Positions 1 to 5,188 are shown, numbered from the stretch's first letter. The stretch: DNA of 5,188 nt from Pseudomonadota bacterium (GCA_030612385.1 JAUWNZ010000107.1:1-5188); one strand, 5' to 3'. Made by a program: numbers and translations. Notes: generated from the sequence alone by a model not told the origin.

Positions 1-489
1 AATGAATCGTGGGGCCAGATAGGCCAATTCATGATACCCGGGATAATGAATCTGATTCTTCCAGGAACCGCCGGTATTATGATCAAAACAGGTCGGCAAA
101 AATACATGTTTGGTCAATCTGAATGAAATCTTATTTGCCCATATATCGTTTTCGGTATCTGAAAAGGCGAGAGTCGGTATTTCGTAACATCTTCCAACCG
201 GTGCATTGAATATGCCGGACATTGAAACCATTAAATCAATGGAATATTTCTTTATAATTTTTGATATCTTAAATTGTTGTTCAAGTAATTCTTTCAATAA
301 GCCGAATAGGTCGTACCCCTTTTTTGTCAAGAAAATGTGCTCAATCCCATAAGATTTTAGCAATTCTGTCGTAAATTCTTTATACCTCGCACCCGTAATT
401 ACATTATGCCCCCTGTCAGATAATGTTTTGATGGTATTTTTAAACAAATGAACGTGCGCTGGGTGACTAATATTTATAAATATATTCAT
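1..489 (-). CDS. DUF354 family glycosyltransferase-like protein, C-terminally truncated by window edge
   Basis: The frame opens with ATG at 489-487 and stays open for 163 codons to the left edge, so only the N-terminal half of a protein that is usually about 340 residues is present. The start MNIFINISHPAHVHLFK (a first beta strand followed by the His-Pro-x-His-Val-His motif), the following RGHNVITGAR segment at about 26-35 and the YHELAYL-x-P-x-F motif at about 152-162 are typical of the DUF354 family (PF04007). These proteins resemble GT-B glycosyltransferases and UDP-GlcNAc 2-epimerases and often sit in surface polysaccharide gene clusters; the exact reaction is not established. No signal peptide or membrane segment is visible, so a cytoplasmic location is likely. 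A weak AGGA lies 12 bases before the start. The DNA is strikingly AT-rich in places (11 G/C in positions 241-300), unlike the genes to the right, which may hint at transfer. The family call is good; the function is inferred. Confidence 0.82.
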   Translation of the reverse strand, partial: MNIFINISHPAHVHLFKNTIKTLSDRGHNVITGARYKEFTTELLKSYGIEHIFLTKKGYDLFGLLKELLEQQFKISKIIKKYSIDLMVSMSGIFNAPVGRCYEIPTLAFSDTENDIWANKISFRLTKHVFLPTCFDHNTGGSWKNQIHYPGYHELAYLAPRFI

Positions 490-569
490 TTTAATGCGTA
501 TTCCTGCGAAAACTGCCACCTAATCCTGAAATAAGTTTACCACTTTTTCCTTCATCCACAGATTAAGGG

Positions 570-597
570 AACTTACATTAAAATATAAATTTGTCAA
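570..597 (-). promoter_or_regulatory. Candidate promoter for the DUF354 gene
   Basis: Read on the minus strand, a perfect TTGACA (-35 consensus) at 597-592 is followed after 16 bases by TAAGTT (575-570), which matches only three of six -10 positions. The DNA between them is AT-rich. It would give an untranslated leader of roughly 75 bases before the ATG at 489. The -35 match is good and the -10 match poor, so this is only a candidate. Confidence 0.3.
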
Positions 598-600
598 TCA

Positions 601-681
601 GGGATCGATTTGTCGAGGGTCAGGTCTTCCTATCCGACACGCACATCTCTCCGCCAACTCCTGAAAGAGAGTGGGGCTTAA
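601..681 (+). pseudogene. Possible relict 3' end of a DUF4143 ATPase gene
   Basis: The plus-strand frame ending at the TAA at 679-681 reads ...LRQLLKESGA-stop. The intact ATPase downstream ends ...LGRLLLEKGA-stop, and the terminator sequence overlapping both stop codons matches at 19 of 20 bases (673-692 against 2286-2305). No start codon or upstream coding signal fits this frame, so if it is a gene remnant only the last few codons survive. The likeness could also come from convergent evolution of GC-stem terminators around a TAA stop. This is a speculative reading of a real sequence similarity. Confidence 0.2.
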
Positions 682-700
682 CCGCCCCCTTTTTCTTTTT
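673..700 (+). terminator. Rho-independent terminator, no intact gene upstream
   Basis: A GGGGC/GCCCC stem (673-677 and 684-688) with a six-base loop is followed by a T-rich run with one C interruption from 690 to 700, the classic layout of an intrinsic terminator on the plus strand. The only neighbouring gene on its left is transcribed the other way, so there is no intact gene for it to end. It nearly duplicates the terminator after the ATPase gene at 2282-2310. Confidence 0.55.
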
Positions 701-737
701 ATTGTCATCTCGAACGAATGGGGCATTCAGCATGTAG

Positions 738-763
738 GGTGGATTAAGCGGAGCGAATCCACC
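738..763. repeat. Palindromic intergenic repeat (GGTGGATT...AATCCACC)
   Basis: Eight-base perfect arms GGTGGATT (738-745) and AATCCACC (756-763) enclose a ten-base centre. From memory, this GTAGGGTGGATTAAGCG-type element is a common dispersed REP-like repeat in proteobacterial intergenic regions. When read through on the minus strand it yields the false peptide GFAPLNPP. Only one copy is in this window, so the repeat status rests on recognition rather than on copies seen here. Confidence 0.6.
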
Positions 764-829
764 GAAAATTCTTCGTAGCCGCACCGGCACAACAAAGAAC
801 GAGCGATAAAAGGTTTTGCCGGGTTTTCT

Positions 830-847
830 CGTTCCCACACGGGAACG
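830..847. repeat. Short palindromic repeat (CGTTCCC...GGGAACG)
   Basis: Seven-base perfect arms CGTTCCC (830-836) and GGGAACG (841-847) flank an ACAC loop. It resembles, with a shortened centre, the widespread CTCGTTCCCACG-type dispersed element of proteobacteria, as I recall it. There is no T run after it, so it is unlikely to be an efficient intrinsic terminator. It lies in the same gene-free stretch as the repeat at 738-763. Confidence 0.5.
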
Positions 848-881
848 CGGTTAATTCCCGACCCCTGAACCCAACTACACC

Positions 882-947
882 AAAATCCTTGCAAAAAGTA
901 CAATATATGTGTAGAAAATCCTTGTAAAAAGTACCGTGTTTGTGTAC
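882..947. repeat. Two tandem 33-bp repeat units upstream of the ATPase gene
   Basis: Two adjacent units, 882-914 and 915-947, agree at 27 of 33 positions. The first 20 bases differ at a single site (AAAATCCTTG-C/T-AAAAAGTAC) and the remainder is more diverged but keeps TGTGTA near the end. The second unit ends nine bases before the ATPase start codon. A 33-bp period is close to three helical turns, so proteins bound to both copies would lie on the same face of the DNA. A role as operator or promoter region of the ATPase gene is an inference from position alone. Confidence 0.65.
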
Positions 948-950
948 TTT
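928..950. promoter_or_regulatory. Inverted repeat AAAGTAC-N9-GTACTTT just before the ATPase start
   Basis: Perfect seven-base arms at 928-934 and 944-950 are separated by nine bases and end six bases before the ATG at 957. The position is right for an operator or for an mRNA hairpin that would cover the translation start, and no Shine-Dalgarno sequence is visible here. It overlaps the second tandem unit at 915-947, so part of the symmetry could be incidental. Confidence 0.3.
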
Positions 951-956
951 GCTACT

Positions 957-2294
957 ATGAAGCGTACAATTATCAAAGAATTGACGGTCTGGAAAAACAG
1001 TAAGGATCGTAAACCTCTGATCTTGCGTGGCGCGCGTCAGGTGGGGAAAACCTATATCCTCCAGGAATTCGGTAAAACAGAGTTTCCCCGCTGCCATTAT
1101 GTGAATTTTGAAGGTGATGAACAACTGAGCGCGCTGTTTAAAAATGCAATTTCGCCCGCCCGGATTATCAATGAACTGCAATTTTATCTTGATACCTCCA
1201 TCGACACAGCGCGTGATCTGATTATTTTTGATGAAATACAGCGCTGTCCCCGGGCGCTGACAGCGCTCAAATACTTTCGCGAACAGATGCCGGAAATGGC
1301 GTTGTGCAGCGCCGGTTCCCTGTTAGGAGTCAATCTTGCCGCCGACTCTTTTCCTGTGGGAAAAGTTACTTTTCTGGATTTATACCCCTTGAGTTTCGAT
1401 GAGTTTTTAGAGGGGATTGGAAAACTGCGTTTAGCCGAATTATTGCGGACACATGTTTTTCAGGAAGCACTTCCGCAAATAGCGCATGAACAGTTATGGA
1501 ATTTATGGAAAAATTACCTTATCACGGGCGGTCTGCCGGAAGCGGTCAATGTTTACCGCGAGCGTTTTGAAAACCAGTATGAAGCAATCCTGGCGGTTCG
1601 ACGCATCCACCGGGATCTTCTGGATACCTATATGGCGGATATCGCTAAACATTCCGGCAAAACCAATGCCCGGCATATCGAACGACTGTGGCGCAATGTG
1701 CCTGCCCAGTTGGCACGTACTCAGGACGGGAGCGCCCCGAAGTTTCGTTTTAAAGATGCTGTGCCCGGATTGCGAGGTTATGAACGTTTGGCTTCTCCGC
1801 TGGACTGGCTGGAAAACGCGCGGCTTGTTCTGAGGACTTCCATTGTGAGCCGGGCTGAAACTCCGCTTGTCGGATTTGTCAGGGACAACCGGTTCAAACA
1901 GTATTTTTTTGATGTGGGGCTTCTGTCCACAGCCACCAATATCGATCCGGCCATTATTTTAAAATACGATTACGGGAGCTACAAGGGCTATGTGGCTGAA
2001 AACTTCGTGGCGCAGGAACTGCGGGCAGCCGGGATCCTGGATCTGTTTTGTTGGGAAGGACGAACCTCTGAGGTGGAGTTTTTGCTGGAAACTCCATCGG
2101 GCATTATTCCTTTGGAAGTCAAATCAGGAAGGGTAACCCGGTCTAAAAGTCTCGATGTGTTTGAAAAGCGCTACCATCCCCTGCAGAGCATTGTTCTGAG
2201 CGCCAGGAATGTAAAAACGCAAGGATCTCGGTCATATGTGCCTGTTTATGCGGCCAGCCGGCTGGGGAGATTGTTGTTGGAAAAGGGGGCTTAA
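957..2294 (+). CDS. AAA_14/DUF4143 family ATPase with PD-(D/E)XK-like C terminus
   Basis: A complete 445-residue protein, in the usual length range for the family. The N-terminal P-loop ATPase domain (AAA_14, PF13173) has Walker A GARQVGKT at 25-32, Walker B LIIFDE at 88-93 and a sensor-like CSAGSLLGV at about 117-125. The linker motifs LYPLSFDEFL (142-151) and GGLPEAV (191-197) are typical. The C-terminal DUF4143 domain (PF13635) ends in a nuclease-like fold signature: Glu348, Glu374 in the usual Asp position, and Glu387-Val-Lys389. The biochemical role of the family is not settled; the genes are scattered and often mobile. ATG 957 is preferred over the in-frame GTG at 936 because family members begin just before the RKPLILRGARQVGKT segment, and neither start has a clear ribosome binding site. 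The gene is transcribed alone, convergent with nuoEF and divergent from the DUF354 gene, between repeats and two similar terminators, which suggests an accessory module. The family call is secure; the function is unknown. Confidence 0.93.
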   Translation: MKRTIIKELTVWKNSKDRKPLILRGARQVGKTYILQEFGKTEFPRCHYVNFEGDEQLSALFKNAISPARIINELQFYLDTSIDTARDLIIFDEIQRCPRALTALKYFREQMPEMALCSAGSLLGVNLAADSFPVGKVTFLDLYPLSFDEFLEGIGKLRLAELLRTHVFQEALPQIAHEQLWNLWKNYLITGGLPEAVNVYRERFENQYEAILAVRRIHRDLLDTYMADIAKHSGKTNARHIERLWRNVPAQLARTQDGSAPKFRFKDAVPGLRGYERLASPLDWLENARLVLRTSIVSRAETPLVGFVRDNRFKQYFFDVGLLSTATNIDPAIILKYDYGSYKGYVAENFVAQELRAAGILDLFCWEGRTSEVEFLLETPSGIIPLEVKSGRVTRSKSLDVFEKRYHPLQSIVLSARNVKTQGSRSYVPVYAASRLGRLLLEKGA

Positions 2295-2310
2295 TCGCCC
2301 CCTTTATTTT
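2282..2310 (+). terminator. Rho-independent terminator overlapping the ATPase stop codon
   Basis: The stem AAAGGGGGC (2282-2290) pairs perfectly with GCCCCCTTT (2297-2305) around a six-base loop, followed by ATTTT. The TAA stop codon (2292-2294) lies in the loop, so the last three codons of the gene form the left arm. The nine-pair stem and T-rich tail make it a convincing terminator for the ATPase transcript. Confidence 0.8.
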
Positions 2311-2385
2311 AAGTGGTGGCATAGACTCGACCCTGACAAAAGACAACCTGACTTATAACGTTATCCGTTATATTTTTAATTCAGC

Positions 2386-2411
2386 ATTCGCATTAACGAT
2401 CAATGGCGAAT
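2386..2411. other. Hairpin in the convergent spacer, downstream of nuoEF
   Basis: ATTCGCATT (2386-2394) can pair with AATGGCGAAT (2402-2411) with one bulged base, giving about nine pairs around a seven-base loop. It lies 37 bases beyond the nuoEF stop codon in the direction of that transcript. On the minus strand it is followed by an A-rich rather than T-rich run, so it is not a standard intrinsic terminator; it may protect the 3' end of the mRNA. A second, weaker AT-rich hairpin (ATAACG/CGTTAT) lies at 2355-2371. Confidence 0.35.
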
Positions 2412-2447
2412 TTGTTTCAAATGGTAAAACGGATGGGTCCGCTACCC

Positions 2448-4166
2448 TCAGCTCTTAACACACTTTTCAAACTCATCCCTGAACTTTGTAATCATGGCCT
2501 CTATGGGCATCGCAAAGGCATCGCCCGTGGGACAGAGTGTCAGTCCCTTAACTGTGGCGCATATATCGAGAACAAGGTCGATATCACCGGCAGTTCCCCT
2601 GCCCTCCATAAGTTTGCTGAGTAAGAGCTTGATGTTTTTTGAACCTTCCCTGCAGGGGACACACTGCCCGCAGGATTCATGAGCATAAAATCCTATTGTC
2701 CGCAGAGCAAGTTCCGGCATAGACACTGTGTCATTTATAACCATTATCCCACCGGAACCCAGCATGGTGCCGGCTTCAGCACATGAATCAAAATCCATCT
2801 TCAGATCGCCGATTTCATCCGCCTTTAAAACCGGCACAGACAGACCTCCGACAATAACTGCCTTTAGATTCCCCTTTACCCCGCCGGCGGCTTCAAGGAT
2901 AATCTTAAGAGGCGTTCCCATCGGATACTCGTAAACACCCGGCCTGTTAACGTGACCGCTTACCCCGTAGAGCTTGGGACCGAAGTTCCCGGAAGCGCCT
3001 ATCTTCTTAAATTCATCGGCGCCTTTCTCCACGATAAATGGAACACAGGAAAGCGTCTCTACGTTATTGACAATGGTGGGACAGCCATAAAGGCCGACAT
3101 TGGCTGGGAAAGGCGGCTTCACTCTCGGGTTTCCTCTTTTACCCTCCAGGGACTCAATCAACGCCGTCTCCTCTCCACATACATATGAACCGGCGCCTTT
3201 GTGGACTACAATATCCACGTGTTCAAGCAGACCATCGGCCTTTGCCCGGCCAACAGCACCTTTTAAGATATCAGCTATCCAGCCGAACTCCCCTCTGATA
3301 TAAATAAAGGCCTTTTTGGCTCCGATCGCATAAGCTGAAATGGCTATTCCCTCAATCAGGAGATGTGGGTCATACTCCATAATCTGCCTGTCTTTAAATG
3401 TCCCCGGCTCTCCTTCATCCGCATTGCATATTAAATATACCGGACGAGGATCGTCTTTGGGAAGGAAACCCCATTTCACGCCCGCTGGAAAGCCTGCCCC
3501 GCCACGCCCTTTAAGCGCCGCTTCTTTGACAAGACCCGCAATCTCAGCAGGACTCATGCCAATGGCCTTTTTGAGGGCATTATAGCCTCCGCCTGCCTTA
3601 TAGACATTGATATCCACAGCATTATCTTTGCCGCGATTTTTCAGGAGAATGTTGCATTCCGTGGCAAAATTTGAGGTCTTGTCGGGTTCAGGCATCTTTC
3701 CGGCCTTCAGCGACTCGATCAGTTCATCCACCTTCCCAATTGTCAGGTTCTCATAGTAGTTATCATTGACCTGGATCACCGGACATGTGCCACAGGAACC
3801 AAGGTCCTCGACGGCGGACAACGTAAACAGCCCGTCACCGGTGGTCTCACCGGCTTCGATACCCAGTTTTTTCTCAAGATGCTCAAGAATATCATAAGCC
3901 CCGCACAAAAAACCCGGTATATTGGTATCAACCTGCAGGTGATATTTGCCAACCGGTTTTGTATTATACATCGTATAATACGTTGCCACGCCGTAAGCCC
4001 TGCCGGCGGATATACCCGCAATACCGGCCACCTCTTCAATGTCATCATCGGACAAAAAATTGCTGTTGTCACGCTGCGCTATTTCGAGAGCAGGCATAAG
4101 GATCGATTCCTTATTGGGGTAGTGACTGATCAACTCAGATACTTTTTCCTGTGTTTCTCTATTCAT
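2448..4166 (-). CDS. nuoF: NuoE-NuoF fusion, NADH dehydrogenase (diaphorase) flavoprotein subunit
   Basis: A 572-residue fusion of two complex I-type subunits. Residues 1 to about 155 are a NuoE-like thioredoxin-fold domain (GVATYYTMYN at 59-68, GDGLFTL at 110-116). Residues from about 165 onward are NuoF: FMN-binding GRGGAGFPAG (220-229), NADEGEPGTFKDR (248-260), GAGSYVCGEETALIESLEG (324-342), and the [4Fe-4S] ligands Cys499, Cys502, Cys505 and Cys545. NuoF oxidises NADH (or reduces NAD) via FMN in the cytoplasm and passes electrons through the [4Fe-4S] cluster to a partner. Three of the four usual NuoE [2Fe-2S] cysteines are missing: Asp80, Gly85 and Asp121 replace them and only Cys125 stays, with extra Cys88 and Cys128 nearby. 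No C-terminal ferredoxin extension as in HndC-type hydrogenase subunits is present. No nuoG, hydrogenase or formate dehydrogenase gene lies in the window, so complex I, a bifurcating hydrogenase or formate dehydrogenase, and a BamGH-like complex all remain possible. The ATG at 4166 has a strong ribosome binding site. Confidence 0.93.
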   Translation of the reverse strand: MNRETQEKVSELISHYPNKESILMPALEIAQRDNSNFLSDDDIEEVAGIAGISAGRAYGVATYYTMYNTKPVGKYHLQVDTNIPGFLCGAYDILEHLEKKLGIEAGETTGDGLFTLSAVEDLGSCGTCPVIQVNDNYYENLTIGKVDELIESLKAGKMPEPDKTSNFATECNILLKNRGKDNAVDINVYKAGGGYNALKKAIGMSPAEIAGLVKEAALKGRGGAGFPAGVKWGFLPKDDPRPVYLICNADEGEPGTFKDRQIMEYDPHLLIEGIAISAYAIGAKKAFIYIRGEFGWIADILKGAVGRAKADGLLEHVDIVVHKGAGSYVCGEETALIESLEGKRGNPRVKPPFPANVGLYGCPTIVNNVETLSCVPFIVEKGADEFKKIGASGNFGPKLYGVSGHVNRPGVYEYPMGTPLKIILEAAGGVKGNLKAVIVGGLSVPVLKADEIGDLKMDFDSCAEAGTMLGSGGIMVINDTVSMPELALRTIGFYAHESCGQCVPCREGSKNIKLLLSKLMEGRGTAGDIDLVLDICATVKGLTLCPTGDAFAMPIEAMITKFRDEFEKCVKS

Positions 4167-4172
4167 CCTTGT

Positions 4173-4179
4173 CCCTCCT
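4173..4179 (-). promoter_or_regulatory. Strong Shine-Dalgarno site of the nuoEF fusion
   Basis: On the minus strand AGGAGGG lies six bases before the ATG at 4166-4164. This near-perfect site fixes the start of the fusion protein and shows that the NuoE domain is translated from its own start with the NuoF domain in one chain. Confidence 0.8.
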
Positions 4180-4216
4180 AAGTTTATGGTCTGTCATGAA
4201 ATTAACCGGTCCTGAA

Positions 4217-4247
4217 AATATATTCTCAAAATCACAGAGGTAGTAAA
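4217..4247 (-). promoter_or_regulatory. Weak promoter candidate for nuoEF
   Basis: On the minus strand TTTACT (4247-4242, four of six -35 positions) is followed by TATATT (4222-4217, five of six -10 positions) with a 19-base spacer, longer than ideal. It would start transcription about 45 bases before the gene. It supports independent transcription of nuoEF, but in AT-rich DNA such matches arise easily by chance. Confidence 0.2.
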
Positions 4248-4289
4248 ATAAAACACTCTTTCCTTACGCTACAACTCAAATCCACTCTC

Positions 4290-4333
4290 CGCTTCACTCA
4301 AGCGAAAGGGCACGAAAACAGCCCATCGTGCCC
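4290..4333 (-). terminator. Pair of hairpins between ccsB and nuoEF, possible terminator
   Basis: The larger hairpin has perfect eight-base arms GGGCACGA (4308-4315) and TCGTGCCC (4326-4333) with a ten-base loop. A smaller one, CGCTT/AAGCG, lies at 4290-4304. In the direction of ccsB transcription the large stem comes about 85 bases after the stop codon and is followed only by TTT, so the T run needed for efficient intrinsic termination is missing. It may be a weak or factor-assisted terminator, or an mRNA processing or stabilising structure separating the two genes. Confidence 0.4.
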
Positions 4334-4416
4334 GCTCCTTAATGAACCGGGCGCAGATATACATTTACCTTAAACCTGAAAATTCCTATCACAGACTTCA
4401 GGATATGTCAATAAAT

Positions 4417-5188
4417 TTAAAGGTAACTGTGTAGCCCGGCAAGGACATAATTTACTCCAAGGTATGTAAACATGACCGCAAGAAAGCCGGCAATGGAAAT
4501 CAAGGTCATCCTCGTTCCCCTCCATCCCCTGACAAGACGCGCATGAAGAAAGGTGGCGTAAATCAGCCATGTAATGAGCGACCAGGTTTCCTTCGGATCC
4601 CATCCCCAGTATCTCCCCCAGGCATGATCAGCCCAGGCAGCCCCGGTAATGATCCCCAATGTTAATAATACAAAACCGATCGATATCATCCTGTATATGA
4701 CCTCATCCAGAAACCTCGGCTCAGGCAGTATGTCAATAATGTTTCCCTTCAGCTTTAGCTTCAATAGATAGAGTATGCTGGTTCCAAACGAGATGGCAAA
4801 ACAGGCATAGGCGAAAAATGAACTGATAACATGGCTGATCAGCCAGTTACTTTGAAGTGCGGGAATTAAAGGTTGGATCCGGCAATCTATATTCCCGGAC
4901 AAAGAGACGTAAGCCAACAATATGAAGGCAAAGAAAGAGGAGAGGGCACCGATGAGACCGCTTTTGTATCGTCTCGCCATAATCAGATAGACGAATATGG
5001 TGGACCAGGAAAAGAATACAAAGGATTCATAAAGATTCGAGAGGGGGGCGTGTCCGATCCCCAGATGGTAAGAGTGTATCCAGCGGACAATAATCGCCGC
5101 TGTATGGATTGTTAAGCCGGAAACGGCTAAAACTGTGGCAATGACAATTTTCCTCTTAAAGACAAAGGAAATCAAATACATGAAAGCA
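4417..5188 (-). CDS. ccsB: System II cytochrome c biogenesis protein CcsB (CcsA/ResC type), N terminus off the window
   Basis: An integral membrane protein that, with ResB/Ccs1, carries haem across the membrane and attaches it to c-type apocytochromes. The haem-handling WWD motif is plain: WGRYWGWDPKETW at 188-200, numbering from the ATG at 5181. His117, His213 and His251 fit the positions of the external and membrane haem-ligand histidines of the family. About seven hydrophobic segments are visible (roughly 12-33, 48-68, 75-95, 112-140, 161-183, 200-216 and 224-246). The ATG at 5181 is probably not the real start: the frame stays open to the edge, and the first residues (MYLISFVFKRK) look like the end of the first membrane helix, which would lie off the window. 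The family usually has some 20 more N-terminal residues. The expected partner resB is not seen and may lie just upstream beyond the edge. Annotation systems use ccsB, ccsA or resC for this protein. The product call is secure; the exact start is not. Confidence 0.9.
   Translation of the reverse strand, partial: AFMYLISFVFKRKIVIATVLAVSGLTIHTAAIIVRWIHSYHLGIGHAPLSNLYESFVFFSWSTIFVYLIMARRYKSGLIGALSSFFAFILLAYVSLSGNIDCRIQPLIPALQSNWLISHVISSFFAYACFAISFGTSILYLLKLKLKGNIIDILPEPRFLDEVIYRMISIGFVLLTLGIITGAAWADHAWGRYWGWDPKETWSLITWLIYATFLHARLVRGWRGTRMTLISIAGFLAVMFTYLGVNYVLAGLHSYL

Noticed and set aside
620..838. Open minus-strand frame of 72 codons with the peptide GFAPLNPP.
   Set aside because: The peptide is read-through of a common palindromic intergenic repeat, and there is no ribosome binding site or family likeness.
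882..947. Tandem 33-bp units as a mini CRISPR array.
   Set aside because: The units are directly adjacent with no unique spacer, differ at 6 of 33 positions, and no cas gene is near.
936..956. GTG at 936 as the ATPase start, adding seven residues (MFVYFAT).
   Set aside because: The ATG at 957 puts the start at the usual distance before the RKPLILRGARQVGKT segment. The extension would be encoded by the tandem repeat and has no ribosome binding site.
744..1181. Open minus-strand frame of 145 codons.
   Set aside because: It runs antisense across the start of the well-supported ATPase gene and through the tandem repeat, and shows no recognisable domain.
1486..1833. Open plus-strand frame inside the ATPase gene in another frame.
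   Set aside because: It is a shadow of the ATPase coding sequence with no domain or independent start signals.
2403..2624. Plus-strand frame starting in the convergent spacer and overlapping the nuoEF 3' end.
   Set aside because: Most of it is antisense to the conserved NuoF C terminus with its [4Fe-4S] ligand, and it has no recognisable product.
3879..4181. Plus-strand frame opposite the NuoE domain, and other frames antisense to nuoEF.
   Set aside because: The minus-strand reading carries all the NuoE/NuoF motifs; the antisense frames have none and reflect codon structure.
5179..5181. ATG at 5181 as the true start of ccsB.
   Set aside because: The frame is open to the window edge, and the family has another stretch of membrane helix before the YLISFVFKRK-like segment, so the ATG is more likely an internal Met.

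Overview
The window looks like chromosomal DNA from an anaerobic bacterium, most plausibly Desulfobacterota (Deltaproteobacteria). This rests on protein style: a fused NuoE-NuoF diaphorase, a System II cytochrome c maturation protein of the CcsB/CcsA type, and a DUF4143 ATPase embedded in short dispersed repeats. No rRNA or other direct taxonomic marker is present, so this is an inference. There are four protein genes, two of them cut by the window edges, and I see no tRNA, rRNA, CRISPR array or transposase gene.

Layout. 1-489 (minus): the N-terminal 163 residues of a DUF354 (PF04007) glycosyltransferase-like protein that runs off the left edge; it is very AT-rich in places. 490-956: a gene-free stretch of about 470 bases. 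It holds a possible minus-strand promoter for the DUF354 gene, a plus-strand terminator with no gene in front of it (possibly the fossil tail of an ATPase gene), two palindromic intergenic repeat elements, and a 33-bp tandem duplication ending just before the next gene. 957-2294 (plus): a complete ATPase of the AAA_14 + DUF4143 type, with a terminator that overlaps its stop codon. 2295-2447: a short convergent spacer with a hairpin. 2448-4166 (minus): a NuoE-NuoF fusion of 572 residues with a strong ribosome binding site. 4167-4416: a 250-base spacer with hairpins and a weak promoter candidate. 4417-5188 (minus): the CcsB/CcsA haem-handling protein, very probably truncated at its N terminus by the right edge.

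How the genes relate. ccsB and the nuoEF fusion lie in the same direction and both serve respiratory or redox metabolism: one attaches haem to c-type cytochromes outside the membrane, the other exchanges electrons with NAD(P)H in the cytoplasm. The 250-base gap with hairpins argues against tight co-transcription. No nuoG, hydrogenase, formate dehydrogenase or resB lies in the window, so the partner of the diaphorase is unknown. The ATPase points the other way, is framed by repeats and terminator-like sequences, and looks like an independent accessory module inserted between the DUF354 gene and the redox genes.

The most interesting point is in the fusion protein. Its NuoE domain is clearly recognisable, but three of the four cysteines that normally hold the [2Fe-2S] cluster are replaced (Asp80, Gly85, Asp121; only Cys125 kept), while the FMN, NADH and [4Fe-4S] motifs of the NuoF part are intact.
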